Positions 20,605-29,811 of a stretch of 64,000 nucleotides of DNA are shown here, in pieces (the first letter of the stretch is position 1; every line of letters starts with the position of its first letter). Under the pieces are notes generated by a model. That model was not told the origin of the DNA. It saw only the letters and a program-made list of their open reading frames with translations, and ran no database searches. Source of the DNA: Bauldia sp. (GTDB lineage Bacteria > Pseudomonadota > Alphaproteobacteria > Rhizobiales > Kaistiaceae); contig JANQRX010000004.1 of the NCBI GenBank assembly GCA_028284325.1, forward strand, positions 124,001-188,000. The letters are read 5' to 3'. The translations under genes were made by a program, and so were the position numbers.

Positions 20605-20704
20605 GACAGCTTCTCCGTTAGAGCGGAAAACTTGCCACACCAGTGTGGGAGATCAACACGATCTCGATACGGCAATCAACGCCGGCCGGCCTGCGGGAAA
20701 CGCG

Positions 20705-20755
20705 AGATTCAGGGTCTGCACCGCACCGCTTCGCGCTGCGGCGCGCACGGAATGA
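20705..20755 (-). repeat. Dispersed palindrome, copy 3
   Basis: On the plus strand it runs GATTCAGGGTCTGCACCGCA ... GCGCACGGAATGAC. It differs from copy 1 at a small number of positions and has the same orientation. It pairs with copy 4. Confidence 0.8.
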
Positions 20756-20822
20756 CCGGGAAACATGAAGTTCCGTCGGAGCGACTTCGACGAATCCGCG
20801 CGCGTCTCCGAAACCACAACAC

Positions 20823-20875
20823 GTCATCCCGCGCGCGGTGCAGCATCTTCGATGATGCGCCGCAGATGCGGGATC
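20823..20875 (+). repeat. Dispersed palindrome, copy 4
   Basis: Begins GTCATCCCGCGCGCGGTGCA, has the central inverted sequence GCATCTTCGATGATGC and ends CAGATGCGGGATC. Opposite orientation to copy 3. Confidence 0.8.
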
Positions 20876-20933
20876 TCACGCAGGCAGGGCGAACGCCTCC
20901 GTTTCGGTTTCTAGCCTAACCCCTTGAAATAAT

Positions 20934-21009
<76 letters not shown>

Positions 21010-21110
21010 ACCGGCGGGCGACATATGGGTCCCGCAGGCGCCGATTGCTAGCAAAGCCCCGTCGGGGTGTCCAGCGAGCGCGACCGCCTCCGGCGCGGCG
21101 CGCAATCCCC

Positions 21111-21782
21111 TCACGTCAGATGGCGGTTGATCTGGATGCGGTGGGCCTCCATCTCGATGCGGCCCTCCTTCACCAGCGCCCGCAACTGCTTGTTCACCGC
21201 CTCGCGGCTGGCGCCCAGCATCTGCGCGAGCGTGCCCTGGGTCAGATCGAGATCGACCACCGACATGTCGTGCTCCACCTGGCCGTGGATGACCGCGAGC
21301 TGCTTGAGAAGCGCGAGCAGGCGGTAGCGCAGATCGTGGAACATCGCCTCGTCGACCTTGGTGTTGGCCGCCCGTAGGCGCTCGCACAGCGTCAGGATGA
21401 TCTGGCGGCCGAGGCGGCCCGACGCATCGAGGAGATCGACGAACGGTCCGCGCGGGATCACCACCAGGCTCGCGCGGTTGAGCGCCGCCGCTCCGGCGCT
21501 GCGCGGCAGGCCGTCGAGGAGCGCCATCTCGCCGATCACGTCGCCCTCCTCCGACAGGCTGACCGTGGCCTCGCGCCCGTCGTCGGCGGTGATGAAGATG
21601 CGCACGATGCCGCTGGTGACCACATAGAGGCCGTCGGATTCGTCGCCCTGCTGGAACAGCACCTCGCCCTCGGCGAGCTCCACCCGGCGGGCGATCTCGG
21701 CCAGGCGCCGGAGGTCGCGCTCCTCCAAACCGTTGAACAGGACCGTGCGCGCAAGGCGCTTCATCAGGTCCGCCGATGCCAT
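21111..21782 (-). CDS. Crp/Fnr family transcriptional regulator
   Basis: A 223-residue regulator. The N-terminal cyclic-nucleotide-binding-like beta roll (GEVLFQQGDESDGLYVVTSG, EGDVIGEMALLDGLPRSA) is followed by a long dimerisation helix and a C-terminal winged HTH (LTQGTLAQMLGASREAVNKQ). The effector-site sequence GEMALLDGLPRSA resembles CRP's cAMP pocket, so cAMP or another cyclic nucleotide is plausible. There is no Cys cluster of the FNR type. The target is unknown. It is divergent from the MscS gene, with about 90 bases between starts. Confidence 0.88.
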   Translation of the reverse strand: MASADLMKRLARTVLFNGLEERDLRRLAEIARRVELAEGEVLFQQGDESDGLYVVTSGIVRIFITADDGREATVSLSEEGDVIGEMALLDGLPRSAGAAALNRASLVVIPRGPFVDLLDASGRLGRQIILTLCERLRAANTKVDEAMFHDLRYRLLALLKQLAVIHGQVEHDMSVVDLDLTQGTLAQMLGASREAVNKQLRALVKEGRIEMEAHRIQINRHLT

Positions 21783-21874
21783 CCGCCGATCCTCCCGTCA
21801 CGCCCCCAGCTTCCCTACCAGACCGTCCGGCCCCAGGCGAGCGGGTTCGCGGCCCTTGATCGCGCGCGGAGGCC

Positions 21875-22846
21875 ATGCTTGACGATCTGGTCACGATCAT
21901 TCCGGGCGATTCGACGCGCATGGACATCACCGAAATCGTGTCAGCGACCACGACGGTCGTCATGGTCTGGCTGGGGCAGAACCTGCCGGGCATCCTCACC
22001 GCCCTCCTCCTTCAGGTGGTCGGCTGGATCTTCGCCCGCTGGGCGGGACGCTGGGTGCGCAACGTGCTGGAGCGGTCCGGACGGATGGACGCGACGGTTA
22101 TCCCCGTCATCAGCTCCGTCGTCCGCTACGGCATCCTCATCATCGTCGTCGTCGCCTCGCTGAACCAGCTCGGCGTCCCGACCACGTCGATCCTCGCCGC
22201 CCTCGGCGCGGCCGGCCTGGCGATCGGCCTGGCGCTGCAGGGGACGCTCGCCAACATCGCCGCCGGCTTCATGCTCCTGTGGCTGCGGCCGTTCCGCGTC
22301 GGCGACTACATCGACGCCGAGGGCAACGCCGGCACCGTGCGCGAGATCGGGCTTTTTGCCACCGAGCTCGACACCTTCGACGGTATCTACCGCTTCGTGC
22401 CCAACTCACAGATCTGGAGCAAGGCGATCTACAACTACACGCGCAATCCGGCGCGCATGACCGACATGGAAGTCGGGATCGCCTACGGCGCCGACATCGA
22501 GAAGGCGCGGCAGATCATGCTCGACCTGGCGAACGGCGACGACCGGGTCGTCAACTACCCCGAACCGATCGTGTTCGTGTCCAGTCTCGACGACAGCGCC
22601 GTGACGCTGCGCTACCGGGTGTGGATCAAGACCGCCGACTACTGGGGCACGCAGCGCTACCTGCTGGAGGAATCCAAGCGCCAGTTCGACACCGCCGGGG
22701 TCGAGATCCCCTTCCCGCAGCGCGTTGTCCACGTCGTGCACGACGATCCCGACGACCGGGCGGAGATCGCCAACCCGCCACCGCCGGTGACCGCGCCGGT
22801 GTCACCCGACGCGACCGCCGGCCATCGCCCGGACGAAGGCGGCTGA
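21875..22846 (+). CDS. Small-conductance mechanosensitive channel (MscS family)
   Basis: A 323-residue inner-membrane channel that opens under turgor stress. Three N-terminal membrane helices are seen; the pore helix TM3 region is LAALGAAGLAIGLALQGTLA, the Gly/Ala-packed MscS signature. The beta domain starts at LWLRPFRVGDYI. The cytoplasmic vestibule follows, with FVPNSQIWSKAIYNYTRNP. The C-terminal tail is Pro-rich and disordered. The start is the ATG at 21875 with GGAGG close upstream; a downstream ATG at 21920 is possible. The stop lies two bases from the stop of the convergent His-rich gene. Confidence 0.92.
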   Translation: MLDDLVTIIPGDSTRMDITEIVSATTTVVMVWLGQNLPGILTALLLQVVGWIFARWAGRWVRNVLERSGRMDATVIPVISSVVRYGILIIVVVASLNQLGVPTTSILAALGAAGLAIGLALQGTLANIAAGFMLLWLRPFRVGDYIDAEGNAGTVREIGLFATELDTFDGIYRFVPNSQIWSKAIYNYTRNPARMTDMEVGIAYGADIEKARQIMLDLANGDDRVVNYPEPIVFVSSLDDSAVTLRYRVWIKTADYWGTQRYLLEESKRQFDTAGVEIPFPQRVVHVVHDDPDDRAEIANPPPPVTAPVSPDATAGHRPDEGG

Positions 22847-22848
22847 GG

Positions 22849-23361
22849 TCACTTTGTCACGATGCAGGTCGCCTGGCCGCTCGTACCGCCGCCAAACATT
22901 CTCAGCGTCCACACACCGTCTTTCGGTTCGACGCTTACCGTGTCCCCATTCCCTTTCAGGTCGCCGCCGGCCCGCGTCAGGAAGCAGTAACCCTCGTCCT
23001 CCTGCAACGGCTGCCCCTCGAACTTAACCACAATGTCCCTGGCGTTGCCGTGGCCAACGGTGTCCCCGTCCGCAACCGCGCGCGGCAGCGAGTGTTGGTG
23101 GTCAGCGTTCGCGACGGCAGATTGGTGGACGTGACTCGGCGCATGAGTGTGATCCGCCGTGGCAAGATCCGTCGCGTGGGTGTGATCCGGATCGTGCGTG
23201 TGCTCGGCAGAAGAAAGACCATCATGGGCGTGATCGGCGGTAGCCAGATTTGTATGTTCATGGCTGTCGCCGGTGGGCGGAGGCGGATTGAAAGCGACGT
23301 AGAGTGCGATCACCGCTGCCACCAGCGCTACGATCGCGACGTAGAGTGATGAGTTCTGCAT
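22849..23361 (-). CDS. Membrane-anchored protein with seven His-x-His motifs
   Basis: A 170-residue protein with no family I recognise. The ATG at 23361 has GGGAG at suitable spacing. Residues 5-24 form one membrane helix, followed by a Pro run (26-29). Residues 34-90 carry seven H-x-H motifs (34/36, 44/46, 54/56, 60/62, 71/73, 77/79, 88/90), most preceded by Asp or Glu within repeats like TADHAH, AEHTH, PDHTH, TADHTH, NADHQH. Residues about 105-170 form a small beta-rich domain with Cys116 and Cys166. Topology suggests a periplasmic metal-binding stalk plus domain. H-x-H motifs bind iron in trimeric phage tail fibres, but any such function here is a guess. Confidence 0.8.
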   Translation of the reverse strand: MQNSSLYVAIVALVAAVIALYVAFNPPPPTGDSHEHTNLATADHAHDGLSSAEHTHDPDHTHATDLATADHTHAPSHVHQSAVANADHQHSLPRAVADGDTVGHGNARDIVVKFEGQPLQEDEGYCFLTRAGGDLKGNGDTVSVEPKDGVWTLRMFGGGTSGQATCIVTK

Positions 23362-23452
23362 TGAGTAGTCTCCCGTTTGGCAAACGCGGACGAGCCTACC
23401 CAAGGTTGCATTGCCCGCCAACCTCCTACGAGCATGGGAGGGGCAAGTTGCC

Positions 23453-23503
23453 GTCGTCCCGTGAGCGATGCGTCACGAAGTGACGCTCCACAGATGCAAG
23501 AGC
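23453..23503 (+). repeat. Dispersed palindrome, copy 5 (diverged)
   Basis: Begins GTCGTCCCGTGAGCGATGCG, keeps the core TCACGAAGTGACGCTCCACA and then decays (GATGCAAGAGCTC). It lies between the leuA stop and the His-rich gene start. Single copy with no inverted partner seen. Confidence 0.65.
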
Positions 23504-23571
23504 TCTGACACAACGCTTGTGCGGGACCGCCGGCCGCCGTCGCGGCGACCGGCTATCCGCATCGAGGAAGG

Positions 23572-25134
23572 CTAGACCGCCTCCATCACCTCGGGCGCCG
23601 ATTTCTGGCGCCGGGTCATCAGCTTGTTGACGCCGGAGATGTACGCCTTGGCCGAGGCGACGAGGGTATCGGGATCGGCACCCCGGCCTGTCACCGTCTT
23701 GCCCTCCTCCTCAAGCCGCACCGAAACCTCGGCCTGGGCGTCCGTGCCCTCGGTCACCGCGTGCACCTGATAGAGGAGCAACCGCGCCTCGTTGGGCACG
23801 ATCGACCTGATGGCGTTGAAGGTCGCGTCGACCGGCCCGTTGCCGGTCGCCTCGCGGGTCTCGTGCCGGCCTTCGACGTCCAGCGTGATGATCGCCTTCT
23901 GCGGCCCGCCGGTGCCGGCGATGACCGTCAGCGCGATCACGTGGATCGACTCGCTCGCGGCCGCGACCTCGTCTTCCACCAGCGCCTCGATGTCCTCGTC
24001 GAACACGTGCTTCTTGCGGTCGGCCAGATCCTTGAAGCGGCGGAAGGCGTCCTCCAGCGCGTTGTCGCCCAGTTCGAAGCCCAGTTCGCCGAGCTTCTGG
24101 CGGAAGGCGTGGCGGCCGGAATGCTTGCCCATCACCAGCGACGTCTCGCGCACCCCGACATCCTCGGGCCGCATGATCTCGTAGGTCTGCGCGTTCTTGA
24201 GCATGCCGTCCTGATGGATGCCGGCCTCGTGGGCGAAGGCGTTCTTGCCGACGATCGCCTTGTTGTACTGGACGGGAAACGCCGAGACGGTCGAGACCAG
24301 CTTGGACGCGCGCATGAGCAGCGGCGTCTTGATGCCGGTGGTGTAAGGCATGGTATCGTTGCGCGTCTTCAGCGCCATCACGATCTCTTCCAGCGCCGCA
24401 TTGCCGGCGCGTTCGCCGAGACCGTTGATCGTACACTCCACCTGCCGCGCCCCGGCCCGCACGCCCGCCAGCGAGTTGGCGACCGCCAGGCCGAGGTCGT
24501 TATGGCAATGGGTCGAGAACACCGCCTTGTCGGCGTTCGGCACCCGGTCGAGCAGCATCGCGATGAGGTCGTGGAACTCCTCCGGCACCGAATAGCCGAC
24601 GGTGTCGGGGATGTTGATCGTCGTCGCGCCGGCGTCGATCGCCGCCTCGACGCACCGGCACAGGAAGTCGTGCTCGGTGCGGGTGCCGTCCTCGGGCGAC
24701 CATTCCACGTCGTCGGTGTGCCCGCGGGCCCGGGTGACACTGGAGATCACCGCCTCGTACACCGCCTCCGGCTCCATCTGGAGCTTGTGCTTCATGTGCA
24801 GCGGGCTGGTCGAGATGAAGGTATGGATGCGGCGCTTCTCGGCGTGCACCAGCGCTTCCGCCGCCCGGTCGATGTCCTTGTGGCCGGCGCGCGCCAGCCC
24901 GCAGACGACCGAGTTCGAGACGATCTTGGCGATCTCGCTGACCGCCTCGAAATCGCCGTTGGAGGCGATCGGGAAGCCGGCCTCGATCACATCGACGCCC
25001 ATCTCGTCGAGAAGCTCGGCGACCTGGATTTTCTCTTCGAGCGTCATGGATGCGCCGGGCGACTGCTCGCCGTCACGCAAGGTGGTGTCAAAGATGATGA
25101 CGCGGTCCGCGCTCGCGGTGTCGTTCGCTGTCAT
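23572..25134 (-). CDS. leuA: 2-isopropylmalate synthase
   Basis: LeuA condenses 2-oxoisovalerate with acetyl-CoA, the first committed step of leucine synthesis. The protein is 520 residues from the ATG at 25134 (AAGGA upstream); an in-frame ATG at 25203 would give 543. The TIM-barrel signature [16 protein letters not shown], the metal-binding [13 protein letters not shown], the [19 protein letters not shown] block and the C-terminal LeuA regulatory domain (leucine feedback) are present. It is preceded by a Leu-rich leader peptide and a large hairpin, so expression is probably set by attenuation. Confidence 0.96.
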   Translation of the reverse strand: MTANDTASADRVIIFDTTLRDGEQSPGASMTLEEKIQVAELLDEMGVDVIEAGFPIASNGDFEAVSEIAKIVSNSVVCGLARAGHKDIDRAAEALVHAEKRRIHTFISTSPLHMKHKLQMEPEAVYEAVISSVTRARGHTDDVEWSPEDGTRTEHDFLCRCVEAAIDAGATTINIPDTVGYSVPEEFHDLIAMLLDRVPNADKAVFSTHCHNDLGLAVANSLAGVRAGARQVECTINGLGERAGNAALEEIVMALKTRNDTMPYTTGIKTPLLMRASKLVSTVSAFPVQYNKAIVGKNAFAHEAGIHQDGMLKNAQTYEIMRPEDVGVRETSLVMGKHSGRHAFRQKLGELGFELGDNALEDAFRRFKDLADRKKHVFDEDIEALVEDEVAAASESIHVIALTVIAGTGGPQKAIITLDVEGRHETREATGNGPVDATFNAIRSIVPNEARLLLYQVHAVTEGTDAQAEVSVRLEEEGKTVTGRGADPDTLVASAKAYISGVNKLMTRRQKSAPEVMEAV

Positions 25135-25206
25135 GGGATTTCGGTCCTTCGATCCTTGGCCCGCGGCTTGTTTCGGTGCGGGCGTTGCCAGGTTGTGCTC
25201 CATTCA

Positions 25207-25249
25207 CCCCCTGAGTGCCCGTCCGCTGGGACAGCCGACGCTCAGGGGC
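25207..25249 (-). promoter_or_regulatory. Long hairpin upstream of leuA (attenuator candidate)
   Basis: Arms 25208-25215 (CCCCTGAG) and 25241-25248 (CTCAGGGG) pair perfectly. The helix extends with CGTC/GACG (25220-25223, 25237-25240) and GCTG/CAGC (25225-25228, 25232-25235) around a GGA loop. The leader-peptide stop lies in its 5' arm on the RNA. No U-run follows, so it may control translation start or act with a partner structure rather than as a simple terminator. Confidence 0.65.
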
Positions 25250-25343
25250 TGATAAGGAGGAGGCCGAGCAGGCAAGCGACGGCCGGCGCGGGCGTCGTGA
25301 ACCCGGCGATCAGCCTGTCGTGCGTAACGCAAGGTGCGTTCAT
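25242..25343 (-). CDS. leuL: leu leader peptide (33 aa)
   Basis: A short frame from the ATG at 25343, with GGAG about seven bases upstream, ending at TGA 25244-25242. It encodes 33 residues with a Leu-rich end, ACLLGLLLISP: five Leu and one Ile codons within seven positions. Ribosome stalling at these Leu codons when leucyl-tRNA is scarce would change folding of the hairpin that begins at its stop codon. This fits attenuation control of leuA, known in many proteobacteria. The reading is from sequence only. Confidence 0.75.
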   Translation of the reverse strand: MNAPCVTHDRLIAGFTTPAPAVACLLGLLLISP

Positions 25344-25431
25344 CGGTCTCTCCAGGGCCGAGGATCAATCGGCCGACGGCGGTATTAGTGCCAAGAACCG
25401 CACATAAACGCAACCAATCGGAAAGATCGCG

Positions 25432-25860
25432 TTAAGCGGCCACGCCGCTGAAGGCGAAGACCGCCAGCACGATGATGCCGAGGAGGACCAGCCCGTTGAC
25501 GCGGCCGAGCGTCGGCAGGATGGCGCCGGCCGCGAGGTTGCCCTCCCGCATCTGGCGCATCCGCATGGTCATGACGCCGATGATGACGGTGAGCAGCACC
25601 ACGCCGGCCAGCTTCGCCCAGAACGTCAACGGCAGCGACGACAGCCCGCCGTATTTGGTCCAGATCAGGATGAGCCCGGTCGCCCACAACAGGCCGAGGC
25701 CGATATGGCCGACGCGGGCGAAGATCGGCGGCAGGCGGCCGAGCACCGCCCTGTCGTCCGGCTGGCCCGCGATCTGGGCACCGACGACGGCGTTACCGAC
25801 ACCGCTGGCAACGCCCGCGCCAAGCCCGAGAAAGTGCAGGATGATCAGAATCTCGTTCAC
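25432..25860 (-). CDS. Four-helix integral membrane protein of unknown function
   Basis: A protein of about 142 residues with four predicted membrane helices: IILHFLGLGAGVASGVGNAV, HIGLGLLWATGLILIW, LAGVVLLTVIIGVMTM and VLLGIIVLAVFAFSG. The GTG at 25860 has GGGAG eight bases upstream; an ATG at 25875 is the alternative. A conserved-looking HFLGLG in helix 1 and GHIGLGLLWATG in helix 2 place two His residues in the membrane, reminiscent of CopD/DUF2269-type haem or metal proteins. That is only a resemblance. It follows the phzF-like gene on the same strand. Confidence 0.72.
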   Translation of the reverse strand: MNEILIILHFLGLGAGVASGVGNAVVGAQIAGQPDDRAVLGRLPPIFARVGHIGLGLLWATGLILIWTKYGGLSSLPLTFWAKLAGVVLLTVIIGVMTMRMRQMREGNLAAGAILPTLGRVNGLVLLGIIVLAVFAFSGVAA

Positions 25861-25927
25861 AGGATGTGCTCCCATCCCTTTGACGGGACATGACAATAGC
25901 AGAGTCGCGACCCTGTGACGAAACGCC

Positions 25928-26836
25928 TCAGAGGTTGAGCGTTCCTTCGGCGACCAGGACCGCGTCGCCGCCAATCCGGGACGCATGCACCGCGCCCCCC
26001 TCGATATCGATCTCGAGCACGATGCGGCTCGGCCGCCCCATCTCGACCCCCTGCTCGATCACGAGACGATGCTCGCCGGGCCGCAGCGCGTCAAAGCCCG
26101 CTACGGCGCCGACGAAGGCGGCCACCGCGCTGCCCGTCGCAGGGTCCTCGGCGATGCCCGAAGCCGGCGCGAACATGCGCGCGCGGAAATCGCAATCGTT
26201 GCGCGCGACCTGACGCGTGTAGACGTAGGCCGGCAGCCGATCCGGCCCGAAGGCCGCGGCCCACAGCGCCGGGTTGGGGACGACCTTGGCGAGGGTTTCC
26301 ACGTCGCGGACCGGCACCATGCAGAAGGTCAGTCCGGCGTTGAAGGCCGATGGCTGGTGGTTCTCGAAGCCGATTTCTGCGCCCGCGAGGCCGAGGGCGC
26401 CGGCAAGCGCGTCGCGATCGAAGTCGTGCGCCACCGGCGACGGGGTCTTCGGCACGTCGAAGATGCCGTGGGCGCCGCCACCCTCGTTGACGAACACGCC
26501 GCAGCGCACGGCGCCGATCGCCTCCTCCAGGATGACGACCTGCTCCCGCTGAACCGGACCTTCCCGGTTCCTGAGGAGCGCATGGAGCACCGCCGCGCCC
26601 ACCGTCGGATGGCCCGCGAACGGCAGTTCCTCAGCCGGGGTGAAGATGCGGGCACGGAAGGAGTGCACCGGGTTCTCCGGCGGCAGGACGAAGACCGTTT
26701 CGCTCAGATTGAACTCGCGGGCGATCGCCTGCATGGCTGTGTCGTCGAGGCCGTCGGCATCCAGCACCACGGCCAGCGGATTGCCGTGCAGCGGCGTGGC
26801 GGTGAAGACGTCAAGGACGGCGTAGCGGCGGGTCAT
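25928..26836 (-). CDS. PhzF family isomerase-like protein
   Basis: A 302-residue protein of the PhzF/diaminopimelate-epimerase-like superfamily. The start is [24 protein letters not shown] in two parts, a family hallmark. Glu46 ([11 protein letters not shown]) corresponds to the catalytic acid of PhzF, and [13 protein letters not shown] and [12 protein letters not shown] are also present. PhzF isomerises an intermediate of phenazine synthesis, but no other phz gene is here. Most members in bacteria without phenazines have unknown substrates. The product is soluble and cytoplasmic. It is divergent from the BA14K-like gene. Confidence 0.9.
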   Translation of the reverse strand: MTRRYAVLDVFTATPLHGNPLAVVLDADGLDDTAMQAIAREFNLSETVFVLPPENPVHSFRARIFTPAEELPFAGHPTVGAAVLHALLRNREGPVQREQVVILEEAIGAVRCGVFVNEGGGAHGIFDVPKTPSPVAHDFDRDALAGALGLAGAEIGFENHQPSAFNAGLTFCMVPVRDVETLAKVVPNPALWAAAFGPDRLPAYVYTRQVARNDCDFRARMFAPASGIAEDPATGSAVAAFVGAVAGFDALRPGEHRLVIEQGVEMGRPSRIVLEIDIEGGAVHASRIGGDAVLVAEGTLNL

Positions 26837-26972
26837 TAAACGGCCTCCTTCGGCGGTCAGGGCTTGTGGACCGGCGCCAGCCGGGCGTCAAGCGTGCGCG
26901 CCAACCCGTTCAGGTGCCGTTCACCATTCGCCCGCCATGATGCGCGACACGACGTGAAGGAGGGGAATTGCC

Positions 26973-27398
26973 ATGAGGAAACCGGCAGCAATGGCCCTTG
27001 CAGGCGCCCTTGCGGTTGCGATGGTCGGCGCCTCGACGGCCGGCGCCAGCGCCCATTCCTGGCACCATCACCACCACCATCATCACGGCGACGGCGCCGT
27101 GCTCGCCACCGGCCTGGTCTTCGGCCTGGCCCTGGGCGCGCTCGCGACACGACCGCCGCCACCGCCGCCGCCCCGCTATCCCGTTTTCAGCGCTCCCGCG
27201 CCGGCGCCCTACCCGGTCTACGACCAGGTGACACCGGTCTACAACGCGGGCCCGTCCTACGGCACGGGATTCTCCCGGACGCCCGCCCACTCACCCCACT
27301 CCGACTGGTGTGCCGCGACCTATCCCAGCTACAACCACGCCAACAACACCTTCATCGACTTCCAGGGCATTACCCAGGTCTGTATCAGCCCCTACTGA
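26973..27398 (+). CDS. BA14K-like exported protein with a His tract
   Basis: A 141-residue exported protein. The signal peptide (residues 1-27) ends near GASA. It is followed by a run of eight His (HSWHHHHHHHHGDG), a hydrophobic segment (VLATGLVFGLALGALA) and a Pro-rich linker (seven Pro in a row). The C-terminal block is HSDWCAATYPSYNHANNTFI with a final Cys. That block matches the BA14K family, named after a Brucella immunoreactive, lectin-like surface protein. It probably sits in the periplasm or on the outer surface, held by the hydrophobic stretch. A strong terminator follows. Confidence 0.82.
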   Translation: MRKPAAMALAGALAVAMVGASTAGASAHSWHHHHHHHHGDGAVLATGLVFGLALGALATRPPPPPPPRYPVFSAPAPAPYPVYDQVTPVYNAGPSYGTGFSRTPAHSPHSDWCAATYPSYNHANNTFIDFQGITQVCISPY

Positions 27399-27415
27399 GC
27401 GCTGGCCCGACAACG

Positions 27416-27444
27416 AAAAACCCCCGGCGCGAGCCGGGGGTTTT
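27416..27444. terminator. Bidirectional intrinsic terminator
   Basis: Arms CCCCCGGC (27421-27428) and GCCGGGGG (27433-27440) with loop GCGA, flanked by AAAAA on one side and TTTT on the other. It serves the BA14K-like gene on the plus strand and ilvC on the minus strand. Confidence 0.93.
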
Positions 27445-27467
27445 GAGTCCGCAACAAGAGCTTGGCG

Positions 27468-28499
<1,032 letters not shown>

Positions 28500-28589
28500 T
28501 TACCGTGTGGTGGATGTCCGTCGCGCCCGGTCCGGCGGGAAAGCCCGCGCGTTTCTACCGATCGCGATGATGAAGCGCAACGCAGCCCC

Positions 28590-29198
28590 CTACGACCCGC
28601 TGCCGGCAAACACCGGGATCAGCGTGGCGACGAGGAGCAGCGCCATGGCGATGTTGGCGACCCGCATGGTGCGTTCGCCGGCGATGACCTGCTTGAGACC
28701 GAGGCCGAACAGCACCCATGTCCAGGCCGACAGGAACCCCAGCAGGGTGAAGGCACCGGCGATGAAGGCGACATTGGCCGGAAAGACCGCGACCGCGGCG
28801 TAGGTGGTGATCGCCCCGACGGCCATGACCCATCCCTTCGGATTGACCCACTGGAAGGCGACCGCCTGCAGGAAGGTCATCGGGCGCCCGCGCGCCTCGC
28901 CGTCCTGCCTGAGCGACCCGGCGGTGGCGATCCGCCATGCAAGCCACAGGAGATAGGCCGCGCCCACGAACCGCAGCACGTCGTAGAGCTGCGGGATCGC
29001 CGCGAACACGGCACCGACGCCGGCCCCGACCACAACGTTCATGAACCCGAAGCCCAGCGCCACGCCGGCGACGTGGGGCTGGGTCGGGCCGAAGCCGTAG
29101 TTCAGCGCCGAGGCCATAAGCATGAGATTGTTGGGCCCCGGCGTGAAAAGGGTCACCGTCGCGAACACCACGATCCCCGCGGCGAGCTCGGCGGACAT
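28590..29198 (-). CDS. LysE/RhtB family amino acid exporter
   Basis: A 202-residue inner-membrane protein with about six helices. It opens with the family signature GIVVFATVTLFTPGPNNLMLMASALNYG (in parts), and FQWVNPKGWVMAVGAI is the second conserved block. LysE-type carriers export amino acids or related metabolites. The start codon lies one base after the ilvN stop (TGA-G-ATG), so it is almost certainly translated with the acetolactate synthase genes. This suggests export of a branched-chain amino acid or pathway intermediate, though no substrate can be read from sequence. Confidence 0.9.
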   Translation of the reverse strand: MSAELAAGIVVFATVTLFTPGPNNLMLMASALNYGFGPTQPHVAGVALGFGFMNVVVGAGVGAVFAAIPQLYDVLRFVGAAYLLWLAWRIATAGSLRQDGEARGRPMTFLQAVAFQWVNPKGWVMAVGAITTYAAVAVFPANVAFIAGAFTLLGFLSAWTWVLFGLGLKQVIAGERTMRVANIAMALLLVATLIPVFAGSGS

Positions 29199-29199
29199 C

Positions 29200-29811
29200 T
29201 CAGTCGGAGGCCATGGCGGCGGTACCGCGGCTGAGGGCCGCCACCCCGGTGCGGCACACCTCGACCAGGCCGAGCGGCGTCATGATGTTGACGAACTGCT
29301 CGATCTTGGAGGTGCGTCCGGTCACCTCGAACACGAAATGCTCGACCGTCGCATCGATGACCGTGGCGCGGAAAGCATCGGCCAGCCGCAACGCCTCCAC
29401 CCGCTGGTCGCCGGCGCCGACGACCTTGACCAGCGCCAGTTCGCGTTCGAGCGGGCGACCGTCGGCCGTCAGATCGGTGACCGAATGCACCGGCACCAGG
29501 CGTTCGAGCTGATGCTTGATCTGGGTGAGCACCATCGGCGTGCCGTTGGTCACGATGGTGATCCGCGACAGATGGCGGGCGTGCTCGGTCTCTGAGACCG
29601 TCAGGCTTTCGATGTTGTAGCCGCGGCCCGAGAACAGGCCGATGACACGCGCCAATACACCGGGCTCGTTGTCGACGACCACCGAGAGGGTACGGGTTTC
29701 CTGGCGATCGTGGCGCTCCTCGATGAAGTAGGCGGAGGCCGGCGGGGTGACCGGCGCGCGGACCTTCAGCGGATCAAGGTCGTCCTCCGGCGCGTCGCTT
29801 GTCGTGTTCAT
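29200..29811 (-). CDS. ilvN: Acetolactate synthase small (regulatory) subunit
   Basis: A 203-residue regulatory subunit that activates the large subunit and confers valine feedback inhibition. The ACT domain begins at TRTLSVVVDNEPGVLARVIG and runs through GRGYNIESLTVSETEH. The C-terminal small-subunit domain has ELALVKVVGAG and FVFEVTGRTSKIEQFV. An N-terminal extension of about 35 residues precedes the ACT domain, as in many alphaproteobacteria. The start overlaps the ilvB stop by four bases (ATGA). Confidence 0.95.
   Translation of the reverse strand: MNTTSDAPEDDLDPLKVRAPVTPPASAYFIEERHDRQETRTLSVVVDNEPGVLARVIGLFSGRGYNIESLTVSETEHARHLSRITIVTNGTPMVLTQIKHQLERLVPVHSVTDLTADGRPLERELALVKVVGAGDQRVEALRLADAFRATVIDATVEHFVFEVTGRTSKIEQFVNIMTPLGLVEVCRTGVAALSRGTAAMASD

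Larger units (their letters stand above)
20605..20933. other. Intergenic region with palindromic repeat pair
   Basis: This 329-base gap between the lyase-like gene start and the tRNA 3' end holds two inverted palindrome copies (20705-20755, 20823-20875). The lyase-like gene promoter should lie in its first part. No gene is supported. Confidence 0.65.

Noticed and set aside
21053..21067. CCCCGTCGGGG as a terminator for the Crp/Fnr gene
   Set aside because: Only four base pairs with a three-base loop and no real T-run; too weak to call.
25928..26836. Phenazine biosynthesis locus
   Set aside because: Only a PhzF-like gene is present; no phzA/B/C/D/E/G genes, and the family is widespread with other roles.
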